In this document: positions 34,353 through 43,234 of the stretch, one piece after another
Layout of the letters: every line of letters begins with the position of its first letter
Numbering within the stretch: the stretch's first letter is position 1
Assembly: GCA_000173575.1 (NCBI GenBank)
Contig: ABYL01000008.1
Location: forward strand, 1-64,000
Direction: 5' to 3'
DNA: 64,000 bases
Origin: Burkholderia sp. H160
GTDB lineage: Bacteria; Pseudomonadota; Gammaproteobacteria; Burkholderiales; Burkholderiaceae
Position numbers and translations under genes: made by a program
The notes under the pieces: model-generated
The model's input: the letters and a program-made list of their open reading frames with translations, nothing else
Database searches by the model: none
What the model was told of the DNA's origin: nothing

Positions 34353-35444
34353 TTGAATACGCGGAAGACCTTCGTGAAATCGCTCATTGGCGCGTCGGCA
34401 ATGCTCTTTGCCGCCGCTTCGTACGCTCAGAGCAGCGTAACGCTCTACGGTATCGTGGACGGCGGACTGCTCTATCTGAGCAAGACCCGGAACGCCGCCG
34501 GCGGCAATGGCGGCAAATTCTTCGGATTTACCGATAGCGGCCAGATGCCTTCGCTGTTCGGCCTGACCGGCGACGAGGATCTGGGCGGTGGTCTTCACGC
34601 CGAGTTCAAGCTCGAAAGCGGCATCAACATCGCGAACGGTGGCTTGAACGATTCGAATGGCAACCTGTTCGGCCGCCAAGCCTGGGTTGGCGTACGTGGC
34701 AACTTCGGTACCGCGCGCGCGGGTCTGCAGTATTCGCCGTTCTTCAATTCCGTGTTCGCGCTCGATCCGCGCAATATGTCGCAGCTCGGCAGCTCCCTGG
34801 TGCCGTTCATCGACACCACCGTCGTGACCGCAATCTTCAGCGCCAACGCGCTGACCTACACGAGTCCTGTGCTGGGCGGGCTGCAAGGTAGCGTGATGTA
34901 TGCGCCAGGCGGCGTAGCGGGCAGCTTCCAGACTGGCCGCTCGTACTCGGCAAATCTCTCGTACAACTGGAATGATCTCGGCCTGTATGCCGCCTACTAC
35001 AACGGCATCGAGGGTCCTGCGACCGCGCCGTTGCCGGACAGACTTGGGATGGTAGGCCGTGTCATCGGCGCCACCTACAAATTCGGCACGCTGACGGCCA
35101 AGGCCTCGTTTACCGACTTCAAGATGGCGGGTAGCGGCATCGACTACGACATCTGGAGCGGCGGCTTCGACTATCAGGCGAGGCCTGCACTCAATTTGAA
35201 CGCTGGCGTCTGGTACACGGTCAACCGCAACGATACACATAGCAAATCGCTCGTGGGTGCGGTGGGTGCGACCTATAACCTGTCGAAACGCACCGGGGTG
35301 TACACGCAGGTCGGCGTGGTCAACAACAAGGGCAACCAGAACTTCGGCCTCGAGATTGGCAATGGCGGCAATACGCCGAGTTCGCTGTACGCGCCGACCG
35401 GCACGACCGTGGGCGTCGATATCGGCATCCATCACACGTTCTGA
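34353..35444 (+). CDS. General bacterial porin (Gram-negative type)
   Basis: A 363-residue outer-membrane beta-barrel. The signal peptide is short and clear (NTRKTFVKSL, hydrophobic run, SYAQ), and mature SSVTLYGIVDGGLLYL is the usual betaproteobacterial porin start. The C-terminal strand ends VDIGIHHTF with the Phe recognised by the Bam machinery. I take the TTG at 34353 as start: GGAG lies 7 nt upstream and it gives the normal N-terminus, while the ATG at 34317 adds 12 residues before the signal peptide. In the island it probably imports the catabolic substrate. It follows the hemerythrin gene after a 137-nt AT-rich gap. Confidence 0.88.
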   Translation: MNTRKTFVKSLIGASAMLFAAASYAQSSVTLYGIVDGGLLYLSKTRNAAGGNGGKFFGFTDSGQMPSLFGLTGDEDLGGGLHAEFKLESGINIANGGLNDSNGNLFGRQAWVGVRGNFGTARAGLQYSPFFNSVFALDPRNMSQLGSSLVPFIDTTVVTAIFSANALTYTSPVLGGLQGSVMYAPGGVAGSFQTGRSYSANLSYNWNDLGLYAAYYNGIEGPATAPLPDRLGMVGRVIGATYKFGTLTAKASFTDFKMAGSGIDYDIWSGGFDYQARPALNLNAGVWYTVNRNDTHSKSLVGAVGATYNLSKRTGVYTQVGVVNNKGNQNFGLEIGNGGNTPSSLYAPTGTTVGVDIGIHHTF

Positions 35445-35479
35445 TCGCCACGAGCGGAATATCGAGTTAGGAGTTTTCT

Positions 35480-36223
35480 ATGTTGTTGAAGGGTAAAACC
35501 GGTCTGGTGACCGGCGGTGGCTCCGGCATGGGCCGTGCGGCCGCGTTGAAACTTGCCGCGGAAGGCGCCACCGTGGTGCTCGCCGGCCGTACCGAGGACA
35601 AGCTTGCCGCAGTCAGGGACGAGGTGCTTGCGGCGGGCGGATCGGCGGAGATCAAGGTGATGGATGCGGCGCGGCGCGAGGATCAAAAGGCGCTCGTCGA
35701 ATTTATCGAGGCTCGCTTTGGCCGTCTGGATTTCGCGTTCAACAACGCGGGCGGTCACGCCGACTTCAAGCCGATCGATCAGACGCCACCCGATGAAGCG
35801 GAATGGGTCATCGACCTGAACTTCAAGGGGGTCTATTACGGCGTCAAGTATCAGGTCGAGGCCATGTTGCGCGCAGGGGGCGGCGCCATCGTGAACAATG
35901 CGTCGATCTTCGGCCTGCGCGGCATGGGCGGGATTGCGCATTACGTGGCAGCGAAGCATGCGGTGGTCGGTCTGACGCGCGCGGTGGCCAAGGAGTATGC
36001 GGAGCGCAACATTCGCATCAACGCGATCTGTCCGGGTGCGACCGAAACGCCCAACTACATGCGATCGACCGGCGGCGACGTGCATTTGCTCGATGACATG
36101 ATTCCGATGCGCAGGATTGGACAACCGGACGAGGTAGCCGAAGCGGTCGTCTATCTTCTGTCGGATCGTTCGACCTATGTGACCGGCACGACGCTATCGG
36201 TCGATGGCGGTATGACGGCCTAG
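35480..36223 (+). CDS. Short-chain dehydrogenase/reductase
   Basis: A 247-residue classical SDR. The cofactor motif is TGGGSGMGRAAALKLA (about residues 10-25). NNAG and the catalytic set follow: Ser in NNASIFG, Tyr and Lys in YVAAKHAVV. The C-terminus ends TLSVDGGMTA, typical of the FabG-like group. An Asp or Arg preference for NAD or NADP is not clear (AGRTED suggests NADP). A TAGGAG site lies about 8 nt before the ATG. It is the last island gene and stops 5 bases before the duplicated tRNA-Lys end. A dihydrodiol or alcohol dehydrogenase role is plausible. Confidence 0.9.
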   Translation: MLLKGKTGLVTGGGSGMGRAAALKLAAEGATVVLAGRTEDKLAAVRDEVLAAGGSAEIKVMDAARREDQKALVEFIEARFGRLDFAFNNAGGHADFKPIDQTPPDEAEWVIDLNFKGVYYGVKYQVEAMLRAGGGAIVNNASIFGLRGMGGIAHYVAAKHAVVGLTRAVAKEYAERNIRINAICPGATETPNYMRSTGGDVHLLDDMIPMRRIGQPDEVAEAVVYLLSDRSTYVTGTTLSVDGGMTA

Positions 36224-36227
36224 CCGG

Positions 36228-36301
36228 GAGTGTTCGAGTCACTCACGCGCCACCAAAGATATCAAGTAAAAAGCCCGATCATCGCGACCGGGCTTTTTGC
36301 G
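36228..36301 (+). repeat. Right direct repeat (displaced tRNA-Lys 3' end and terminator), attR-like
   Basis: Bases 36228-36256 match the last part of tRNA-Lys at 28 of 29 positions, with a G instead of C in what would be the acceptor stem. The following hairpin (36268-36300) copies the tRNA terminator with a broken pair. No tRNA body is attached. Decay of both parts fits a displaced, unselected copy. Confidence 0.8.
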
Positions 36302-36475
36302 TTTTAAATCCGTGTAGGCGTTTTCGGTCAACCCGGAACGAGACGAATAAATTGCATCACGCGATACCAAAATGAAGAGCGCGTTAATTAAGCTGAAGTA
36401 AATTTGAAATTTACACGTAACAAAATGTAAAGAAAATCCGTCGCTACCAACCACAACAACGACGGAGTTTCCTGC

Positions 36476-38431
36476 ATGCCCGCTTCCCCCATCCGCTTTC
36501 CGCTGCGCCTTGCGGTGCTTTCGACCGTTGCCGCGCTGGCCGCCTGCGGAGGCGGCAATATCAATTCCGATCCGCCTGGAACCATCCCCGCACCACCGGC
36601 CGATCCGGGTTTCGTCGACAGCGCCCCCATTCCCGACGTCCCCGCTTTCGTCGACAACATCGCGACCAACCAGCGCGGCGACGCCCGCTACGCCACGCTC
36701 GCAACGAACGCCGGCGTGCGCGTGGTGGCGCGCTTTCTAGACCTCTGGCAGCCGCTCACGATGCTCGTGGACGCCGGCGTATCCGCGCCCGCGAATGGCT
36801 CGTTCCCGGCGGTCGTGCAATCGACGTGGACGGGCGTACCCAACGACGGCACGCCCAACGGCACGATCCTGAACAGCACCGTGCTCAACGCGAACATCCA
36901 GTACGTGGTGACGGCAACGACCCAGCGCAGCCAAGCGCAGGCCGACGCGGCCTACTACGACGACCGCCGCGGCAAGGGCTATAGCGTCACCGATGGCATG
37001 GGTCCGCTCACCACCGCCTGGCGCTCGGCCGCGCAGCAAACCACCAGCATCACGTCGATTCCCGCGAATGCGACCACGGTGCTCTACAGCGACTCGGGCA
37101 ACAACGTCGGCGTCGGCAGCACGACCAACGCGACCTTCGGCAAGGTGGTCGACCTGCTCAACGCGATGGGCAACAACGCCTCCACCGAGCCGACCAAGCG
37201 CTTCTACAAGTACGCGCGGCCGTTCCGCTGGAGCACGAGCGTCGTGGTCGATCCCACGCTCGTGCCGGCCATCAGCACGACGCCTTCGACGGACGGCGGC
37301 TTCATCAGCGGCCACGAAGCCGAAGCCATGCGCGATGCGATGACGATGGCGTATCTCGTGCCCGAGCGCTACCAGGAGATGGCGAGCCGAGGCCTCGAAC
37401 TCGGCGAAAACCGCATTTTCGCGGGCATGCATTCGCCGCTCGACGTGATCGGCGGCCGCATGTTCGCGCTCGCCGCCACCGCCGCGAACCTCTCCGATCC
37501 CGCGAACGCCACGCTCAAGGGCGCTGCCTACACGCAGGCGCACAGCGCGCTCATGCAGGCCACCGGGACGAACGCGACGAGCTTCGCCGCCTACGCGCAC
37601 TCGGGCACGACATCGACGGACCGCTTTGCCGACTACGCGACCAACAAGTCGGAATTCGCGCGCCGCATGACGTTCGGGTTCGGCCAGATCGAATCCACCG
37701 AAGCGCCGCCCGTCGTTCCCAAGGGCGCGGAAGTGCTGCTCGAAACGCGCTTCCCGTACCTGAGCGCCGATCAACGCCGCGTCGTGCTGAAGACGACTGA
37801 AGTCGCCTCGGGCTACCCGGTCATGGACGATGCCGAAGGCTGGGGGCGCCTGAACATGTTCGGCGCCGCCGATGGCTATGGCACGTTCAGCGGCAACGTC
37901 GTCGTCGCGATGGACGCGACCCAGGGCGGCTTCAACGCCGCCGACATCTGGCGCAACAACATCGGCGGCTCGGGCAAGCTCACGCTGCAGGGCAGCGGCA
38001 CGCTCACGCTCGCGGGCAACAACAGCTACACGGGCGGCTCGCAGGTGAGCGGCGGTACGCTGGCCGCGTCATCGACCACGGCCTTCGGCAACGGCGACGT
38101 GTACGTGGGTTCTGGCGGCGGCGTGACCGTGGCGACGAGCGCGCCGCTGACGGTCGCGGGCAAGTACACGCAGCTCGACAGCACGACGCTCGAACTCGAC
38201 ATCGACGGCAACGGCGGCGGACGCCTGCGCGTGGGCGGGCAGCTCACGGTGGCGGGCGGCACGCTGCACGTGAAGTTCGTGAACGGCTATGCGCCCAAGG
38301 CCGGGGACACGATCACGTTGATCGACGCCGCTGCCGCGTCGGCAAAGTTCACCACAGTCACGGTGGACGGCTTCAAGGCAACGCCGGTTTATTCCCCGAC
38401 AGGCGTCTCTGTCACCCTCTCGGCGTCGTAA
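36476..38431 (+). CDS. PAP2-family acid phosphatase lipoprotein with autotransporter-type repeat
   Basis: A 651-residue exported protein. The lipobox LAACGGG near residue 20 marks a lipoprotein. Residues about 60-420 form a PAP2/class A acid phosphatase-haloperoxidase domain with KYARPFRW, the catalytic His280 in GFISGHEAEA, and Arg313-x5-His319-x3-Asp323. A PATR-type strand repeat follows (GSGTLTLAGNNSYTGG...SGGTLAASS), then beta-rich sequence. No C-terminal beta-barrel translocator is present. It may therefore be a surface phosphatase or vanadium peroxidase on a passenger-like stalk. It follows the island remnant after about 170 AT-rich bases that should hold its promoter. A hairpin lies just past its stop. 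Confidence 0.82.
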   Translation: MPASPIRFPLRLAVLSTVAALAACGGGNINSDPPGTIPAPPADPGFVDSAPIPDVPAFVDNIATNQRGDARYATLATNAGVRVVARFLDLWQPLTMLVDAGVSAPANGSFPAVVQSTWTGVPNDGTPNGTILNSTVLNANIQYVVTATTQRSQAQADAAYYDDRRGKGYSVTDGMGPLTTAWRSAAQQTTSITSIPANATTVLYSDSGNNVGVGSTTNATFGKVVDLLNAMGNNASTEPTKRFYKYARPFRWSTSVVVDPTLVPAISTTPSTDGGFISGHEAEAMRDAMTMAYLVPERYQEMASRGLELGENRIFAGMHSPLDVIGGRMFALAATAANLSDPANATLKGAAYTQAHSALMQATGTNATSFAAYAHSGTTSTDRFADYATNKSEFARRMTFGFGQIESTEAPPVVPKGAEVLLETRFPYLSADQRRVVLKTTEVASGYPVMDDAEGWGRLNMFGAADGYGTFSGNVVVAMDATQGGFNAADIWRNNIGGSGKLTLQGSGTLTLAGNNSYTGGSQVSGGTLAASSTTAFGNGDVYVGSGGGVTVATSAPLTVAGKYTQLDSTTLELDIDGNGGGRLRVGGQLTVAGGTLHVKFVNGYAPKAGDTITLIDAAAASAKFTTVTVDGFKATPVYSPTGVSVTLSAS

Positions 38432-38432
38432 T

Positions 38433-38480
38433 ACCGTGAGGCACTACCCCAGGCCATCACGGTCCGGGGTAGTGCCTCAT
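38433..38480 (+). terminator. Long hairpin after the PAP2 gene with two alternative folds
   Basis: A 14-bp stem pairs 38437-38450 with 38466-38479. A second stem pairs 38433-38439 (ACCGTGA) with 38457-38463 and cannot form at the same time. There is no T-run, so rho-independent termination is uncertain; it may be a processing or stability element. Confidence 0.5.
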
Positions 38481-38537
38481 GGCCGGTGGTCCCGGTGACC
38501 AATAAAAATCGCTCCGCGCGGACTCCCGAGCGAACGC

Positions 38538-40055
38538 TCACCCCACCCCCATCTGCACGACCAGATTCCTGCCACCCGCCTTCGCCGTATACAACGCCTC
38601 ATCCGCCGCCCGGATCACCACGCTCACATCCGTATCCAGATCCGGTCGCCACGTGGTCGCGCCGATGCTGGCCGTCACGCGACCGAACTTGCAGCCCACG
38701 TGCTCGATGCCCAACTCGCCGATCGCCGCGCGGATGTTCTCGCCGACCACCCCGGCACCGGGCACGTCGGTATCCGGCAGCACCACGATGAACTCCTCGC
38801 CGCCGTATCGGCCGACGCAATCGCCCGGCCGCTGGATCACCCTGCGGATGCAGCGCGCGACCGCGGTCAGCGCGACATCGCCGGCCTGGTGTCCATACGT
38901 GTCGTTGTAGGCCTTGAAGTGATCGATATCGACGAATAGCAGCGACAAGATGCTGCCCGTACGGCGCGCACGCAGCCATTCGCGGTCGAGCGTTTCACAC
39001 AGCGCGCGGCGATTGGGCAGGCCGGTGAGTCCGTCCGTGCCGGCGAGCCGTTCGAGTTCGTGCTCCACCCGCTGGCGTCGCCGCAACTCGGCGCCGAGCC
39101 ACGCAGACAGGACGATCACGCCGATCCCGAAGATCAGCATCAGCGAACCGATCGTGAACGCACGCTTCCACCAGCTCGCGTAGATATCGGCGGTCGACTC
39201 GGCGACAAGCACGATCAGCGGCAATTGCGGAATCCGTCTGAACGAGTAGAGCCGTTCGGCGCCATCGAGCGGCGAAGACGCGATAAAGCTGCCCTCGTCT
39301 TTCGCGAGCAGGTGCTGGAATATCTCGGTCTTGCCGATGTCGCGCTCCGTCATGTGTCGATCGTCGGGCCGTCGCACGATGATCGTGCCGTCCGTTCTGA
39401 TGATCGACACCGAGCCATGCTGCCCGAGCCGCAGATCCGCGAACAGACTCGCGAAATACTCCTGATCGATACCGAGCGCGACGATCCCCGCAAACGATCC
39501 GTCCGGCCGCGACAGGCGCCGGCTCAGCGCGATGCTGCGCGAACCGGGTCTGAGTCTCGAACTGTACGGCGCGCTGACATCGAGCCCGAGACCCGGGTCG
39601 TCGCGATGAATCTTGAAGTACGGGCGATCCGAGAAGTTTCCTGCGCGCCGCACGTCGTTTTCCGAATTCATCACGACGTTGCCCTGCGCGTCGATCACGA
39701 CGATCGCGCCGACGTATTGTCCGGTGGCCGCGCGATCGAACAGGATCTCGCGCCGCAGACGCGGCGAATCGAGCACGCCCGGGCGCCCGAGGCCATCGGC
39801 GACGGCCTGCAGCGACACCGCGTACAGCTCGAAATTGCGCGCGATATCGCGCTCGGTGATCGTCGCGACATCGCGCGATGAATCGAGCGCGCGCGCTATC
39901 GCATCCTCGCGGCTCTGATACAGCGAATAGCCGCACAGCGCGAGCATGGCCAGCACCACGCCGCATCCCGCGTAGATGACGCCATTTCGCCGCATCCGCC
40001 ATCTGCGCGCCCATGAGGTCAGCACGCGAAACCGGCCCGTTCTTTTGTGGATCAT
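38538..40055 (-). CDS. Membrane diguanylate cyclase with periplasmic Cache-type sensor
   Basis: A 505-residue signalling protein that makes cyclic di-GMP. A transmembrane helix (about 24-45) leads into a periplasmic sensor of the double-Cache type, with segments such as GAIVVIDAQGNVVMNSENDVR and VALGIDQEYFASL. A second helix near 300-320 is followed by the GGDEF domain (about 335-500). The active site is GGEEF in VGRYGGEEFIVVL, and the inhibitory I-site RPGD lies just upstream, so product feedback is expected. I chose the ATG at 40055; the start is uncertain because an open frame extends to 40307 without a membrane signal. Confidence 0.86.
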   Translation of the reverse strand: MIHKRTGRFRVLTSWARRWRMRRNGVIYAGCGVVLAMLALCGYSLYQSREDAIARALDSSRDVATITERDIARNFELYAVSLQAVADGLGRPGVLDSPRLRREILFDRAATGQYVGAIVVIDAQGNVVMNSENDVRRAGNFSDRPYFKIHRDDPGLGLDVSAPYSSRLRPGSRSIALSRRLSRPDGSFAGIVALGIDQEYFASLFADLRLGQHGSVSIIRTDGTIIVRRPDDRHMTERDIGKTEIFQHLLAKDEGSFIASSPLDGAERLYSFRRIPQLPLIVLVAESTADIYASWWKRAFTIGSLMLIFGIGVIVLSAWLGAELRRRQRVEHELERLAGTDGLTGLPNRRALCETLDREWLRARRTGSILSLLFVDIDHFKAYNDTYGHQAGDVALTAVARCIRRVIQRPGDCVGRYGGEEFIVVLPDTDVPGAGVVGENIRAAIGELGIEHVGCKFGRVTASIGATTWRPDLDTDVSVVIRAADEALYTAKAGGRNLVVQMGVG

Positions 40056-40748
40056 GTGCTCTGCGCTTCTAACGGCGGGAGTCAGTTTGTCGAAATACGC
40101 ACTACGCTTCCGGTCTGTCGGGACCGAAGATGCGGGATCACGCATCTTCGCTCCCACCAGCCATCGAACAACACGAGACACTGCCCGTTCAATTCGCCCG
40201 CAATCTTCTGCCTGCTCACATGGGGACCCACATGCACTCCCTTTCATCCATTCGACCGGTCGTTTCCAGAAGAAATGGACCGGTCTATTGATACTGATGC
40301 CAAGCATTCATTGCGCGCAAAATGCATTCGCTTTTTCGCGCGTAAGTCGTCGACTCTTGTATCGCTGGTTTTTCCGAGGGCCCTACACGATAACGACGTC
40401 ACGGGCAGCCCCGTCGGTGGCGGCCCGTTAGCGGCGTCCCCGGACTGTTTATCGGGCGAAATAATCACCCGCCTCATAGGGACATCTCATAATTTTCAAT
40501 AGACATAATTTACCTGACAATCGAATAATTGGTTTTCCTCGGTAACGTTTGCGCGTATTTATTTTTAAATTCAAACGCCTGTTTGTTATCGCCTCATCGC
40601 ATCGTTAAAGTTTGTTTTTGTGATCCGTTGAAACGGCTTGCGGTTTTGGCCGTCTTTCGGTGGGCAATTTTCTTCAATACACGCCGTCGCCGTCTCGTTA
40701 CCGTTGAGCGTCGCAATCCATTCGCACACTCACGTTTCGAGGCATCCG
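40056..40748. other. Intergenic region, AT-rich in part; no gene recognised
   Basis: About 690 bases between the cyclase start and a LysE gene. The part 40450-40640 is markedly AT-rich and may hold promoters. Short open frames on both strands have no ribosome site and no family resemblance. I see no RNA gene or insertion sequence. Confidence 0.45.
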
Positions 40749-41336
40749 ATGACTGCATTACTCTCGATGGCCGCGTTCGCGCTCGCCTGTTCCATTTCTC
40801 CCGGCCCGGTCAACGTCGTCGCGCTCAGCGCCGGAGCGCAGCACGGGCTCGCCGCGAGTCTGCGGCACGTCACTGGCGCGACGGTCGGCTTCACGTTGCT
40901 GCTGCTAATGATCGGCCTCGGCCTGCACGAATTGCTCGCGCGCTTTCCTGATCTGATCGAGATCGTCAAATGGGCGGGCGTGGGCTTCCTTCTCTACATG
41001 GCCTACAAACTCGCCATCGACGACGGCCAGCTCGGCGCGGACAAGCCGGCGCGCGGGCCGTCGTTCGCGCGCGGCGCGGCGATGCAATGGCTCAATCCGA
41101 AGGCGTGGCTCGCGTCGCTGGCTGGCATGGGCGCGTATGCGGCCGGCGGCGATGGCCGGCTCGTCTGGCAATTCACCGCGCTGTACTTCGTGATCTGCTA
41201 TCTGTCGATCGCGAGTTGGGCGTATGCCGGCACGTTTCTGCGCAGGCATCTGCGTGAAGCGAAGCGGGTCAGGGTGTTCAATCGCGTGATGGCGGCGCTG
41301 CTTGCGCTCAGTGCGTTGTATCTGCTTGCCGAGTGA
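40749..41336 (+). CDS. LysE/RhtB family exporter
   Basis: A 195-residue inner-membrane exporter. The N-terminal signature SISPGPVNVVALSAG (residues about 15-29) and AMQWLNPKAWLASL near 115 mark the family; about six hydrophobic segments are present. I used the ATG at 40749 after a long non-coding leader. It is convergent with an AraC-type regulator gene, a common pairing in Burkholderiales in which the regulator controls the exporter, although here the convergent order makes that less certain. The substrate is unknown. It is distinct from the other LysE gene in this window. Confidence 0.88.
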   Translation: MTALLSMAAFALACSISPGPVNVVALSAGAQHGLAASLRHVTGATVGFTLLLLMIGLGLHELLARFPDLIEIVKWAGVGFLLYMAYKLAIDDGQLGADKPARGPSFARGAAMQWLNPKAWLASLAGMGAYAAGGDGRLVWQFTALYFVICYLSIASWAYAGTFLRRHLREAKRVRVFNRVMAALLALSALYLLAE

Positions 41337-41382
41337 TGCGGCTCGCGCTTGACTGCTGACGGGGCTTCATGCCGCGTTACGC

Positions 41383-42249
41383 TCACCTGCGATACTGCCC
41401 CGGCGTCGCCGCAACCAGCCGTTTGAAGGTGCGCTGCAAATGCGCCTGATCGGCGAAACCGGCGTCGAGCGCGACATCGGCAATGAGCGCCCCGCGCCGT
41501 AGTTGCGCGCGACTGTACTGGATACGCCGGTTGATCAGATACGCGTGCGGCGTCATGCCGTAGCGCTGCTTGAATGCGCGTATCAGATGTGACGCGGAGA
41601 GCCCCGCCGCCACACACACATCGTCGAGTTTCAGCGCGCGCGTGCAGTTTTCGGCGATGTACTCCGCGGCGCGCGCGAGCTGGCTGCTCGCGTCACGCAC
41701 GGGCAAGCTCGCCGGATTGAGCGTTTGCTGTACGTTGGAGAAGAAAGTGATGGCCGCGCTTTCCTTGCGCAGCGTGTCGGCGTCGTTGTCGTCGGCGGCG
41801 AGAATCTCGCACAGCCGGTTCAGGCCGTCGAACAACGCGGTGTCGAGCGTCATGATCTGCGAGAACGCGCGAAACGCGTGGTTCTCGTTGAAGCCAAGCT
41901 CGTGCTGCAGTTTCGTGAACCACGCGACGTCGACGTGCAGCATCCGATAGGACCAGCGCTCGCCCGCAACCGGATTGCATGCGTGCACGTCGTCGGGGTT
42001 CATCATCACGACGGCGCCCGCGCCGACCCATTCCCGCGCGTGCCGATTCAGATACACGCTGCGGCCGCCCGTCACCGCGCCGATCGAAAACGTTTCATGC
42101 GAATGTTTGGCGTAGCAGACCTTGCGGCCATCGTCGATGGAGCGCGCCTCGATGAACGGCAGCGCGTCGCTGCGCCAGAAGCGCGGCGCGGCTGCGCCTG
42201 TTGCGCGCTCGTTGCTCGCTGCGCTTGCCGCCTCGGTCGTCTCGCTCAT
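41383..42249 (-). CDS. AraC family transcriptional regulator
   Basis: A 288-residue regulator. An N-terminal cupin-like ligand-binding domain (about residues 30-170) contains HSHETFSIGAV and MMNPDDVHACNP. The C-terminal AraC domain (about 190-285) has two helix-turn-helix units: LDDVCVAAGLSASHLIRAFKQ and IADVALDAGFADQAHLQRTFK, ending with TPGQYRR. Such regulators typically activate a neighbouring exporter or metabolic gene. It converges on the LysE gene and lies 125 nt upstream of the binding-protein gene, on the same strand as it. Confidence 0.92.
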   Translation of the reverse strand: MSETTEAASAASNERATGAAAPRFWRSDALPFIEARSIDDGRKVCYAKHSHETFSIGAVTGGRSVYLNRHAREWVGAGAVVMMNPDDVHACNPVAGERWSYRMLHVDVAWFTKLQHELGFNENHAFRAFSQIMTLDTALFDGLNRLCEILAADDNDADTLRKESAAITFFSNVQQTLNPASLPVRDASSQLARAAEYIAENCTRALKLDDVCVAAGLSASHLIRAFKQRYGMTPHAYLINRRIQYSRAQLRRGALIADVALDAGFADQAHLQRTFKRLVAATPGQYRR

Positions 42250-42374
42250 GCTCGTTCTCCGGTTGATCCGTCGACTTCGCCGTCGTCTCCGACTTCGCGA
42301 AGCCTCCGTATCGTAGCCGTCAAACGCATGGCCAACAAGCGAACGCGCGGCGCCGCCTGCCCAACGCTACGCGA

Positions 42375-43169
42375 CTACTTCGCGCTCACGTCGATATTGC
42401 CGAGGTATTTCGCGGCGAGCGTCTTCACGGTGCCATCGGCTTGCACCTTCGCGATCGCGGCGTTCAACTGATCGCGCAGCGCCGTGTCGCCCTTGCGAAT
42501 ACCGTATGCGATGCCGCTGCCGAGAATCTTGTCGTCGCGCACCGGCTGACCGACGAACGCGTAGTCCTTGCCGTCGGGCTTCGACAGAAAGCCCGTTTGT
42601 CCGGCGGGCGCGAGCACCAGCGTGCCGTCGAGACGGCCCGCGGTCAGATCGGCGTAGACCTGGTTCTGATCCTGATACGGCAGCACGACCACGCCGGCCG
42701 GCTCCCAATGCACCTTCGCGTAGGTCTCCTGGATCGAGCCCTGCAGCACGCCGATGCGCTTGCCCTTCAGCGACGCGGGCGTCGGCTGCAGACCGCTGTC
42801 GCGCCGCGCGATCAGCTGCGACGGCACGCGATAGACGACCGTCGTGAAATCGATCGCCTGGCGGCGCTGTTCGGTCGCGTTCATCGCCGAATTGATCGCG
42901 TCGAACTTGCGGCCCTGCAGCGCGGGGATCAGGCCGTCGAATGAGGTTTCGACCCACTTGCAGGTCATATGCGCGGCTGCGCAGACCGCATTGCCCACGT
43001 CGATATCGAGCCCCTGCAACTCGCCGTTCGGCCCTTTCGATTCGAACGGCGGGTACTGCGCTTCGAGGCCGAAGCGCAGCGTCGTGGTATCAGCGGCGCT
43101 TGCGGCGGACCACGTTGCGAGCGCCGCGCCTGCACAGGCCAGCGCCAACATGCACTTGAGCAACTTCAT
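42375..43169 (-). CDS. Periplasmic amino-acid-binding protein (ABC transporter)
   Basis: A 264-residue family 3 solute-binding protein, resembling the lysine/arginine/ornithine-binding type. The signal peptide is followed by AASAADTTTLRFGLEAQYPPFES, then GELQGLDIDVGNAVC, the typical ligand loop, and FDGLIPALQGRKFDAINSAMNATEQR. The C-terminal half has LKGKRIGVLQGS. A GGGAGAAG site precedes the ATG at 43169. No permease or ATPase gene is adjacent, so this is an orphan binding protein. It follows the aminotransferase gene on the same strand after 65 nt, which suggests amino-acid uptake and transamination together. Confidence 0.9.
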   Translation of the reverse strand: MKLLKCMLALACAGAALATWSAASAADTTTLRFGLEAQYPPFESKGPNGELQGLDIDVGNAVCAAAHMTCKWVETSFDGLIPALQGRKFDAINSAMNATEQRRQAIDFTTVVYRVPSQLIARRDSGLQPTPASLKGKRIGVLQGSIQETYAKVHWEPAGVVVLPYQDQNQVYADLTAGRLDGTLVLAPAGQTGFLSKPDGKDYAFVGQPVRDDKILGSGIAYGIRKGDTALRDQLNAAIAKVQADGTVKTLAAKYLGNIDVSAK

Positions 43170-43234
43170 GACTTCTCCCTTGTTTGTTCGAATATTTTCA
43201 TGACTTCGGCGACTTCGAGTGTGCGGTGGCACGC

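Larger units (their letters stand above)
25500..36227. mobile_element. Genomic island in tRNA-Lys carrying a catabolic cluster
   Basis: The segment between the two tRNA-Lys 3'-end copies holds ten genes: a MarR-type regulator, amidase, M20-like protein, oxygenase reductase, Rieske oxygenase, medium-chain dehydrogenase, cupin, hemerythrin, porin and SDR. The right copy begins 5 bases after the last gene's stop codon. No integrase, transposase or plasmid gene is present, so the element cannot move by itself as it stands. The island boundaries are inferred from the repeats only. Confidence 0.65.
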
